From positions 34,247,608-34,311,607 of the forward strand of contig NW_019211456.1 in NCBI RefSeq assembly GCF_002443255.2: 64,000 bases of DNA, read 5' to 3'. Shown in pieces: positions 35,606 through 46,481 of this stretch. The DNA comes from Varroa destructor. Lineage: Eukaryota; Arthropoda; Arachnida; Mesostigmata; Varroidae. A program made the translations under genes and the position numbers. Numbering within the stretch: position 1 is the first letter of the stretch; the number at the start of each line of letters is the position of its first letter. The notes under the pieces are model-generated. The model worked only from the letters and a program-made list of their open reading frames with translations. It searched no databases and was not told where the DNA came from.

Positions 35606-38600
35606 ATGCTTCCTTCAGTAAACGCGAGAGCAGCCGCTGCAACAGCCTCTGCAAAAGGCAGTCGTTCACGATCTGGTGTTCAACCAAAGACGTTCCGCGG
35701 ACGGACTCGACCAAATTTGCCTTTGTCATCGAAGTAAGTTTACGGCAGCAGAACTGCAAGATCTTTTAATCGTGGCCTGGTCCTTCCTTCGATTGTGAAA
35801 TAACTGACAATGAGGGTAAACGGTTTTGACTCCACCATCAAAGTCATCTCTTTACTTCGAATAAACAGCTTGTATTATATGCAAATCTGTCCTCCACACT
35901 ATCTTACGTATAGACAGGTATTACTAAAATACATTATTGATTGGTAACTACGAAGCATTGTTAAGAGTGGAATGATACCTGTTGCATTTAAAAACAAATT
36001 CACTTTCGCGCAATGTAAACTCGCGATAAATATATTTCTATATACCTATGTTTTGATCCGGTGCTGGCTATCTTCGAAGCTGTGTACGACAATATTCTGG
36101 TGCATAATCGACACGAAATCTACCTTGAATAGTTCACAAAGTATTGTTTAGCTACATACTAGAATTTGACTGAATTCTCCATGTAAGGATGTCTACATTA
36201 CCGTACGCTGCCTTGGCTTAGCGATACTTTGTACGTACTCAATTTATAAACTCTTTTTTTGGAATAGGTCTAAGCTGTAATTAACAGGAACAGTCCATAT
36301 ATAGAGTAATGGTCCAGTAGGACTAAATACTGTAGCCTATGTCAATGTAAGTTTTTGCAGTTGAAAAATTAAATTGACGCCTATTACCGGAAAGCTGGAT
36401 CTTCGAACCAAATAAGTTGACTAGTGAAAAGTAGGTGCAGTTGCGTATTCAAAGGTGAAAAATCAGTTTCCAATAAAAGCGTGCTTAATTTAATATTGCT
36501 GTTATAGATATAAGACAGAAATGTGCCACTACTTAGCCGAGCAAGGTCGGTGCCCCTTTGGAGATCAATGTACGTACGCACATTCGAGAAGCGAGGTGCG
36601 ATTTATTGAGAGGCATCCAAAGCATAAGACACTTCCCTGTCGGTAAGTATAGTCGCTCGTAGTCGTTTACGGGTGTAAACGACTACGAGCGATCGTCCTG
36701 TTGTCATTTCTTGCTACGCTTACCTGTAAAAAGTATTAGCCTGAAACAATGCGTTCGTAATGCGACATGATTCAATATAGTTAAATGAGGTCTAAAGGAC
36801 CTGGCATAAAGCAAAGCTTTAAAGTAGTACTGAGGCATTCATTTAATTAAAAGCGGACAATTCATCTCAGTTTGAATCATAAGGTGCATTTCAGCTCATC
36901 AGGGTCAAAGCTACCAAAAAACTCGTATTCATAGAAGTCTAACAAACAATTTATTTAAAGTGATTTCAAATTACCTATAAAATGAGTAAATTTTGATCGT
37001 GGTAGTTTAACGTCAAATTTTGAAATCCAATCGATCTGATATGCAGCGATTTCTCAACCGTGGGTTTTTGTCCATTTGGCGAGCGATGCAGCTTCATTCA
37101 CTACAAACGCGACCCCGAAGATATCCTCAAGAGTGCCTATGCTCTCTGCCAGCAACAAGCTGTTGCAGCAGAACCTTCCTTCAGTACGACTCATCTATTG
37201 AGGTAATTCATGTCATACGAATATTTACACTATATAACTTAATTTATGGAAATATGTTTTTCGTGGATCTATTCAGGCTCAAAGGCGTGCTAATCTTACT
37301 ATTCTTTTTTTATTATTAACGGTTTTAGTCTTTTTTTTAAGTAGGATTGCAATAAGTCCTGCGTTCATGCTTTTTGAGTTCATGATAAGATACAATTCTG
37401 GAATAACACTATATTCTTACATGAAATTTTGCATGTGCACAGAGGTGAACGAGCTTTGTATAAATAGTCTTTTAGTTAAACAGGAACGACCACCACGTCG
37501 GAAATAACGTTGAAAAATGATTCCTTTTCATAAATTTTTGTGTCTACGATCAGGTCGCCGTCGGTGACCCTTACTAAGGTATCAGCGCAGGACTCGAAGG
37601 AGAATCTTGCTAATGACGATACCCATCAAGTCGAGAGTCATAGCTGGTCTGCATCCTGGACTGAAGTAGTAAGAACAGAGGAATTATGTACTTACTAAGT
37701 TTGTCTTCTGAATGTTTGTTGCCTTCATCGATACTTCATTCTACATTTCGTATATAAATTCTATAAATTATAGGCTTTTGCGTACATGTACAAGCAAGTG
37801 ACATGTGAAAGTACGTTGTTCATGATGATAGGGATTGTGGACTCTATAATTTATAAATTTAGAGCATAACGTCTTTCAAACAAGCTTCAAGGTTTCGATT
37901 CGCTTTTTACGGAAAATTTCGCATTTCTCAAATTGGTGTGCGCATACTTAATCGAGCACTTGCGTTAAGGACGTTACGCGAATAAAGACCTTGCAAAAGC
38001 ATCTGTTCACGTACACGTCGTTTGTATTATTGACTTCTTTTATTTTTACGTATTGTCATTACTTACATATTTTAAAAATAGCATATTTTCCAGGGAATGC
38101 ATTGTGCAAACGCTTTCCCATTGTCCAGTGCTGAACCCGTCACTCAGGAGCTACTTCAGGTGCCCAGCGCAACATTGCTATCTGTTTCCTGGCCTGGATC
38201 GATGTCGTCTTCGCCTCATAGTTCGTCAGGCTTTCCGACAACACCTTCACTGTCGCCACTGTGTTCCCGTTCTGGACATTCAATGGGAAGCATCTCGAGA
38301 ACTTCTTCCAGCTCGGACCTTTCAGAAAGCGGAGCATCACTTTGGCCCTGTAATAATTCAACTTTAGCTGTAATACGTTCAGATGACGCGATTGCAATGA
38401 TAATATGCAAATATTAGGAATGTTTACACGAAATCATTCTGAGTACCTAAATTATCACAATATGACGGCAAAACGAAAAAAACGCAACGCTTAAACCCGA
38501 GGTGTCTCGTCAGCGACTACGGTTTCAAAAGCTGATTTTAATACTTTTATTTATTTGTATCATTGAACAGCTCAACTTCACTTTGCTCAAGAAAATTCTG

Positions 38601-38773
38601 GTCCAGGTCTGGCGCAGTCTCACTCGGATATCTTCTGGGAAACCGGTGTTCCTCGAATCACATCACGCTGTAGTTCCGGTTACGGACAACGTCTGCCGGT
38701 TTTCAGGGACATCTCATCGAAGGACGAAGAAGGCCAGTTTAACTTGCATAGCTCCTCGGTGGACTTCAGTTAA
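35606..38773 (+). CDS. TIS11/ZFP36-family tandem CCCH zinc-finger protein (ARE-mRNA decay factor)
   Basis: RNA-binding protein that recognises AU-rich elements and recruits the CCR4-NOT deadenylase. Six exons: 35606-35733, 36508-36642, 37047-37202, 37554-37665, 38094-38349, 38571-38773. Phases agree and give 329 aa. Finger 1 is C49-x8-C58-x5-C64-x3-H68 with lead-in YKTEMC. Finger 2 is C87-x8-C96-x5-C102-x3-H106 with lead-in HKTLPC. The linker is 18 residues, exactly as in tristetraprolin/TIS11, and includes the conserved RHPKHKT phrase. The C-terminal half is Ser/Pro-rich (TPSLSPL, SRTSSSSDLSESG) and resembles a phospho-regulated tail. RLPVFRDISSKDE at about 303-315 matches the CNOT1-binding motif of the family (RLPIF-like). 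Exon 4 has two in-phase donors 3 nt apart (37665 or 37668). The ATG chosen is the first in this frame; an upstream exon cannot be excluded. The second lead-in lacks the usual YKTEL. Confidence 0.92.
36653..36692. repeat. Perfect 18-bp hairpin with 4-nt loop in TIS11-like intron 2
   Basis: TCGCTCGTAGTCGTTTAC (36653-36670), loop GGGT, then its exact reverse complement (36675-36692). The stem starts 10 nt after the exon 2 donor (36642/36643). The stem has four CG dinucleotides per arm, unlike the AT-rich intron around it. Confidence 0.9.
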
Positions 38774-39149
38774 CCCCATGTTTACCAAGCGAGAGCTGGT
38801 ACTCGGGAAGTGGCAACAGGGTGGTCGAATTTGCCAAAGAAGAAGTGGCAAATCAGTGTAAACATAGATCGTTTTATTTAGTGGACAGGTATATCTAGGA
38901 CCGCAGGGCAATGATTGCACCTATATATTTCTAGTAACTCCATCAATGACACATATTGTGATGTGTTTTTCGTTGTAGCCGGATGAAAGTGGTGTTAGAA
39001 GTGGACGAATTTCTAGTTTTTAACCCTGAAAAGTGAATATGCTTGCCAAGACTGATTCTACCTATTTGTGCAACGTCATCGTGAGGTGACGTGATAACAA
39101 TTTATGGACGATGTCATGAACCATTGGTCATGAATTAACTTCTACGCCT

Positions 39150-39194
39150 TATTTATAACATATATTTACGCCTTTACCTGTCAATTATATTTAT
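39150..39194 (+). promoter_or_regulatory. AU-rich elements (UAUUUAU) in the putative TIS11-like 3' UTR
   Basis: TATTTAT occurs at 39150-39156 (within TTATTTATA) and again at 39188-39194, about 380-420 nt after the stop codon. UAUUUAU is the core target of TIS11-type fingers, and ZFP36-family mRNAs are known to autoregulate. That these bases are transcribed is inferred. Confidence 0.4.
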
Positions 39195-41220
39195 ATTTCT
39201 CTCTGTTTGTGTTGAACGTCTTTTTAGGCACGAAGTTTTGATACATGTAGAGGTAAAATTCACGTATTAAAAAAACGACACTTACTGTCTGAGGAAGTCA
39301 TTTCATCGTAGCGATGCCTTGTAATACAATTGATCACGGTTTTTAGCCATCATCTACTATAGTTGAAGGATAGAAATGTTGACATATTCGAATGCTTACC
39401 TAAGCCATCCAGGTTGTATTATACGCAGCTCTAAAATCCAACCCTTAATACCACGTACTTGATCGATGTGAGCCGCCAAATATCGGTACTTTTCCGGTAG
39501 GTTGTGTCGTGAATAGCGAACTGTCACTTAGTTCGTAGTGCCAAGAACTGTATCACATGGTTGTCTATAACGATGAATGTCTTTCTGCTTTTACCAACTA
39601 TTGTACAATTGAGCACCGTTTGAAAAAATCCAATATAAATTTCGATTGCTTACACTACGTGGGCAGTTTTTTGATAACACAGATAATATAGATACGTGCA
39701 TTTTTATGGCTATTTATTGACCGTTAGACTTAACAACAACGCACTATAGCCCAATTCCGATCGTATTTTAGTCTTAAAGCGTCTGTAAATTGCAATCTAT
39801 CGAACGGGTCCCAATGTCATAACGTAAAAATGATCATAATAATCATTTAATAATAATTAATTGTTAATAATAATAGTTATATGCTGGCTGTATCAATCTG
39901 TAGTAGCGCATGTCGTAGCGTTGTCAAGTGATGCTATTACTATTATGCAGAATTTAATTACGAGAAAACGCCAGTTTCTCTTGTATATAATAATTGAGAC
40001 GTCTATTGTCCGGGGTATTGTTTTTAGAAAATACGGACTTCTATTTATAACTGTAAATAAAGATGGTTACATAAATGAAACAAGTAGCCAGTGACTCGTT
40101 TCTTTTCTGAACGAATTCATTCCGCCTACGTCGATCGCTTCGTTCGTCCTCTTTGTCTTCATTTGTCTGAATCGTTTAGTCTCTCATCTGTTTACAGTGT
40201 TCTCGTAGCTCTAACACAGCCGCGCTAAAAGCCATTTCGCTTTTATCCGCACGCAACATTTCAACTATTCGGTAATGAATATATATACATATATATATGA
40301 TGAATGAATATAAAGGAATAATCTGAACAGTCGTTGATCTTCATTGTTGTTTATTCATCAACATACAATAACACAATACAGGTGCTTCGTATGGGTCTTC
40401 AGCTATCGCAAATGTCACCTTAGGTTAGCGTACCTAGGTCTGAATACGATGCATGCATATTATAGATAGCAAATAAGATTATTCACGCCTATGCTTAGCT
40501 TACTATATACTTCAAGCACAACTTTCTGGTCCATCTTTATTATCTTATATAGGGCCGATGCTCCGATCGAACAAACTGAATGGCCAAACCTACAGGTGTT
40601 AGATTTTCTAGTGTATGCATCTGTTTAAACTAGCCAAATCTATACGAATTTCTCGAGAACCTTGAATTTGAAATCGCTTTCTGGCCGCCTGGACTCTGTC
40701 GTGTGACCAAATCTCCTGTTCTGTAAAGCCAGTTTCCTGGCTTCCAAAGAGCTTATTTCGCCCCTCCCGTAGAAGCGTAATTTTGCCGTTTATTTTTCGC
40801 GAATGCCTTCGAGTTCTAATATGACCACTACGATGCCAAGGTCGAGTCGACGGGGCTTCGAACTCGAGTGGGAGACTCGGCACGTAACTCTTGGCTTGGG
40901 GGCCTTCATAGCACATTTTGCTTTGGCAGCTTGATATTTACTCGAATGTATGTTAGTTTTAAATGAGCAGCGTTGTTACATAGCCAGTCACCGCAATGTC
41001 CGGTGTGATATCCTATCTTCGTGTCTCGTTTCGCGCTCCGAGTTCTCGCTAAATTTACAGCGGTTTTTAGTGAACGCAAACAATTTGTAACGCCATCGAG
41101 CAACAGAAACCACAGTTGATTGTTCCCATCGCTATATCTAATTACTATGATAGCGCTGCAATGATGTCCGGCAGCCACTGAGGCCATACTTAACGCTATC
41201 CGACATACCGATAGAACCAT

Positions 41221-41545
41221 TAACAGATGGAGGCGGCCGTGCGCGATAGCCGGATGTAGTGGCCAGATTGACCTGCACTAGTGCCGAGGCCAGTATATTG
41301 ATTGCAGCCCTCAGCCCGATCTATCTTTGGCGCTTCTCAGATCTGACACTGGCAGATGCGACAAGTGCACGTGCGGCAAAGCTCCACCCACCGACATCGC
41401 AGGGCCAATAAACGATCGCCGCCAACAGTAGGGGCGCCATCTAGCGACAGCCTAGGAAGAATGGAGCGTTCAGCACCAGGACCTGCGCGTCCACCGGGTT
41501 CAGTTGCAGGGTAGAGTGCGCACCAGATCGACCAGAGGTGTGTTT
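41221..41545 (+). promoter_or_regulatory. GC-rich promoter-like block, possible 5' UTR exon
   Basis: A 325-bp stretch markedly richer in G+C and CpG than its flanks. It contains TTCAGT (an arthropod-type initiator, near 41500) and ends at a donor-like ACCAGAG|GTGTGTTT. A signal-peptide-coding exon follows 560 bp downstream, which suggests this is its promoter or first untranslated exon. Confidence 0.4.
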
Positions 41546-42105
41546 TTCTAATGCTACACGATTGACTTTTTACTTATTTTTTGATTGTGGGTCTGGTGTT
41601 CGTTGTGTAGCTCTGTATGGTAACGACAGTCTACCTTGTGCTAGCCATACTCTACGGATAGCCACTTAGTGTAGTGCTTGTGACTGCGTAATGATGTTGT
41701 TTCTTTAGCAGGTGCAGGAAAATTAGTAGCGAACAAAAAAGATAAATTGATCTAATTGGTGCTTCATCTATAGTGTGCTACTATTCCTGTTGTATTGTGA
41801 GCGGAATCATAAAAAAAAACAAAATAAAAGAAAACACTTTTAGCAGTAAAGTGATAAAAATCTGCTATATATTTACAAATCGGAGTATTGTCGAAATCAG
41901 GCGAAATCGGAATATAATAACCGGAATAATACATTTGTTCATTGTATCATATCGAGTATATGAAAAATACCTGATTATGGCGTGGCAGTGCGAAGCTGTT
42001 CAGGGTGTTCAGTATACTGTCCGCGGTTGTTATTGATTCCTTGTGGTGACTGAGCGAATAAAATTTAGCTAGACGGATTTAAAACGCACCATAGGCAGAG
42101 GAGTG

Positions 42106-42261
42106 ATGCGCGGAAAGATGCGGATGAAGAGATCCTTGGGCTGTCGGTGGAGGAGACTCTTCACCGCGGTGATCTTGATGGGCCTCGCTCGGTGCGCTAT
42201 CGTTTATACCGAGTTAGCGGAAAGCCGGATCAAGGATTTATGTGTACACAAATGTAGCCAG
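42106..42261 (+). CDS. First coding exon of an unassigned secreted or membrane protein
   Basis: 52 codons from ATG 42106 to a good donor (AGCCAG|GTATGAT), phase 0. A basic n-region (RMKRSLGCRWRR) precedes a hydrophobic core LFTAVILMGLARCA, as in a signal peptide. This is followed by IVYTELAESRIKDL and CVHKCSQ, where a C-x3-C pair suggests the start of a cysteine-rich extracellular domain. Base composition is GC-rich compared with the flanks, like a real exon. The family is not recognised; an anosmin-like (Kallmann) protein begins with a similar C-x3-C, but that is only a guess. Possible downstream exons are listed at 50664 and 62418. Confidence 0.5.
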
Positions 42262-43927
42262 GTATGATTTAATTCCTAAATAAACATGTTGTTATGTGAT
42301 TTAGTAATTTTTGCATCTGTTGTTGCTAAACAAACAAACAAACGAACGTAAATGTTGAGAGGCGAAGCAAAATTTACCGCGTGAACGTCAACATTGTAGA
42401 GTTCGACTAGCGTTTAGTACGCAAGTATATTAACAGAGCACTAAGCTCAGGTATGGAAGACCCATACGACCGTTCTGCACTGCTGTCCCGATGAATCTCT
42501 CGTTATACGGGTTCTTTTAAGAATCTAAAGCAATCGATTCCTAAATGCTCCTATTTTCGATCAACATTTTTGTGTCTGGGTAATTCTATCTACGCGATCA
42601 AGTGAACGAGGGGTGGAGGCAACACTCATTATCGTTATGAGGGATTTGTGTTACGTGTGAATGATTGATACAACTGTGATAAGCGCTGTGAGACGTTGTA
42701 TACATATAGTGTTTGTGTGGCAATTCAAATACAAGAAATAAAATGCGGTGCCATGAACGTTGCCTTTGAATTTAATCTAAAAAAACAATAATAATTTAAA
42801 CGAAGATAACGATATTTTTCGTGAAACACTGCAACAGAAGAGAACATAATTCGCCCTCTTCGCTTCATCTTGACGTGAACGGATAAAAAAATGGGGCGCA
42901 TTCGAAGAGAAACATGTTTGAATACTATAGATAGTGATACAGGTATGAAGTCCATCGTTCAGGTGTACACAAAACCGAAATGTCTATGTATCACTAGTAA
43001 ATATTATGTGAAATTGTCAATAGAATTAACGTCACAGAGCTAGTCTCCCGCCCAAAACATTACTATAGTGCACAGAGGTACACAGAGATGCACACCGCAC
43101 AGTGACTCACAATACCTACCTGTCAATTACATAGCTAAAGCCAATTAATTATTTGTTAATTTTTATTAAAAAGAATTCTAAAACTAATTTCCCCCATTTT
43201 TAAGTTAAACACCTAAGTATATATGAATAACGTATGCAGAGATGGCAAACAACTATGGAAGTACTTTTGAAAATGCACTTCATAGGCCTTGGCCCTCAAT
43301 TAAGCTCTCAATTGAACCCGATTACGAAAACGATGTATTAGACGACAGTCCGCACAACGTTGCGCTAACCGAGAGATATATGTAGTATCGTTGGACAAGT
43401 TGAACTTCTGAGAAGTGGCTACAGCCGCAGTAGAGGACGTTCGAACTTGGGCGTGATCCACATTTGACATAAAGACGATGTCGTGCTTAATCGTACTACG
43501 TCTGATAGTTAAGACTATACGCAGTTTAATAGATCAGATACAAATAGACTGGTCAGGAAGCGCCAATAACAACGGAGGCGTTCAACTCAACAGGTGTACT
43601 TATAATCGAGCCGATCTCGATATATATGCAGTGACTATCTGTACTAGCATCATTCGTGTACATAGCGGTACTTGTTTCTCACATAAAAGTCAACTTGTAA
43701 CGATCTACCAAGCATCCAGCGACTGTATAGGGACCGGTAACCGCAATCGCATGCTAAACCTCTAGTTCGGATTAAAGGGTAGCCACTAGTGGAGGTGAGT
43801 TATGCTATGCTCAAGAGGGCAATTCGACCATCAAGCTGTAGGGGCCGTAGAAGTATTAGTATATTTCTGAATTCGTTCAAGACGGAATAGGTGCGATTAT
43901 GTGATGCGAAACTATTCGGAAAGTAGT

Positions 43928-44060
43928 ACATTGTGCTGTGGTTTAGGTTCAAAACCTCGACTTTGCAGCCAGCTGGTCGAGCTTAAAGTAAATCCTGAGC
44001 CGCCCAAAGCAATGCTCATTGGACGTAGAACTCGGAACATCTATTATGTGGCGTCGTGGC
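43928..44060 (+). repeat. Dispersed repeat copy A (partner of 5043-5164)
   Basis: ACATTGTGCTGTGGTTTAGG then TTCAAAACC, and 80-90 nt later TTGGACGTAGAACTCGGAACAT, parallel the minus-strand copy at 5043-5164. The B-box motif is mutated here (GGTTCAAAACC). In one frame the two copies also share residue patterns (CCG-I/L-GS-K/N-P and GR-R/K-x-RNI), so similarity is not limited to two short words. Confidence 0.5.
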
Positions 44061-46460
44061 AACCCCGAGTGGAAATCCAAGTATGACTTACAGCAGAAAT
44101 TGCTATAGTGAACGCTACTATATTTTTTTGCTCCGTTCAAATTAGTCGACGGTGATTTGTTCCGCGCAGAACGAAATAAGATCATCAAAGACATTGCTTC
44201 AACCCGGCCTATGTATAGTATTCATCGACACTCGAGCGTTTTTCACTGAACTTGACCGTTGTTTGTACAGCCGTCGACTGCCCCTTTCTGCCTATGGGAT
44301 CAGCTGGTAAAGGATTCTGTTACATAAACAGCGTGTGGAGCGTAGCGATTCCTCAATTCAAACGACTAATTTGTCACTATTTTTCGAAGAGCAACCCTGA
44401 TGCATTGTTGTGGCGTAGAATTCCCACAGTCATCAGCAAATAACGTTCCCTGTAGCATTTTCGTTTCGTCCGACTGTAACAACATCAATCATTCTATCGA
44501 ATTGTGTTCATGGAGAAGAAATTGCATCTTGATGCGAACGACTTATCATCGCTGCCGCTGCGTTCCGTGTTCGATGTACCCCATCTGCTACCTGCGTGCG
44601 ACAGGGGTTAAGTGCTCGGTAGAAAGGTCTGTTTCTTGTATCATGTTCAACAAAACTGTGCGGTCATGTAAGTGTTGCCATCGTGGTTCCTGGAATAATA
44701 TTATTGACGTTAACTATCTCATTTAAACAGCTAGACAATGATCAAATATCGATGATATTTGTTAGATAGTTGAAAAACGTGACGGTAGCGTAGTGATTGA
44801 TTTTAACTTTTAGCCTTACTTCGAAACTACGGCCGCATAGTAAGAAACGGACAAAAATCTATGGCAATCATGAACACGAATGGCATCTACGTCTGTCTCG
44901 TTCTGCTTTCGTCCTGCTAAGGTTAGCCCAAGAGAAACTAATACACTGAAGGATTATACTTGTACACACACAGTGTTGTCAAGATGCTGTATTTCGATTG
45001 CCATATAGTTTTACTATCTTCTACTTTAAACATCGGTTCGTTATTAGCAACTATCTATCTTACCTCTCGGACATCGCGCATTGTTCTAAATGAACGAAGA
45101 GGCGATGTTGTGCAATCCTTGCTTCATGTTGATCGTCGTCATCGTCATTGTTGATTGAGTCCAACTAAATATATAGATATTTTCAGCTTCCGCAGGGTCC
45201 GCTTTATGTCATAATGGAACGAGCTTCTCGATCTTACATTAAACGACTCACCAACTGACGCTCGAGGCTGGAAGAGTTTGGTCAGCGTTTGTGGCTTTTG
45301 CTCGATGTAGAGGTTTGTCTGTACTATACAATTCCGTCTTTCCAGTTGTGCTTGGCCTGCTTCACGGAAAGGAAATACCAGCTGGATGACGAGTCGAGCC
45401 AGCATCGAACGAGAGCTTTTTTTTCCTTAAAGACGGAGCAAAGACACCGTCCTATGATTGGGCTTTATCCAACTCAGTGTTTCCACTGCTCTGATCTTTG
45501 AAATGCGAAACTCTAACAACGCAAATTGCCGCATCGATCCGTTCGTCATTTGCTTTAGCTATTGGTGTTCATATGTAAAGGGAGCCTGCAACAGTCACTG
45601 ACCTGTTATGCTACGGCCATAAAACGCGTATCAGGAACCTATCCATTTAGCACTGGTCGACCACAGGTACGCCATTGAAACGCAAAGAACGACACAACAC
45701 CATATCAGTAGAGACCTGTTACTGCCTCTAACAGATTGAAATTTCGTATAACTAGAATAAACACAACGGTTGGGTTAACTATAAAAATAATCGATTCTTT
45801 TAGCGAATTTATTTATAGTGAGCGAAACAACTTGATAGAAATCGGCTTCTACCTAGATTTGGATCGTGTACCAGGAACACGACTGTTTGCGTCAACCCGT
45901 ACATACATACTAATATAATAATGTCAAGCAATCAGTCCGATAGAGGTGATGCGTTTCTGCTGGCCATAGAACATCGATAGCGCAGACAATTTTGTTATTT
46001 CGAATGAACCTTTATCTCTCACTGCGAAATGTTTTTTACTTGACTATTCGCGGGGTTCTTGTAAGGTGTACGATAACTGTCAGAGGTTCCAGAAGTAACT
46101 TCTTAGCTGCGAAATAGCTCAAAGCTACGACACGGCAGTAGGCAGACTGAAACGTTTCACACTGAGGGGTCCATTTTACGGCGTATTTCCGCAGCCGTTA
46201 GATTTCTGGCCATGCAACTGACGCTGGTAACAGAGACCTCAATCAGGTACAGGTACGTGTACCGAGCAGCAAATATGGCGTCTCATACCCTGCTCCTTAT
46301 AAGCAAACAACTGTTGAATTGAATGATTCGGTCAAAGAAATATAACCTCGTAAGTTCTAGGGCGGGGCTCTGTAGCATCAATTCAATAAGTAAATAAATA
46401 AATGGTGTCTTCCCTATTGAGGGCTCTCAACGGATATCAACGTAAACGTAAGAGATTACT

Positions 46461-46481
46461 AAAAAAAAAAAAAAAAAAAAA
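46461..46481. repeat. Poly(A) run of 21 nt
   Basis: Uninterrupted A tract. No adjacent retrocopy, target-site duplication or SINE body was recognised. Confidence 0.9.

Larger units (their letters stand above)
38774..42105. other. TIS11-like 3' flank and intergenic DNA
   Basis: The first 500 bp probably contain the 3' UTR of the zinc-finger gene, with AU-rich elements listed separately. Beyond that the DNA is AT-rich until a GC-rich block at about 41.22 kb. Two minus-strand frames near 40.6-41.2 kb (each about 100 codons) have no recognisable family and I do not call them. Confidence 0.5.

Noticed and set aside
46461..46481. Poly(A) tract as the tail of a processed retrocopy
   Set aside because: No recognisable gene-derived sequence precedes it and no target-site duplication was seen.
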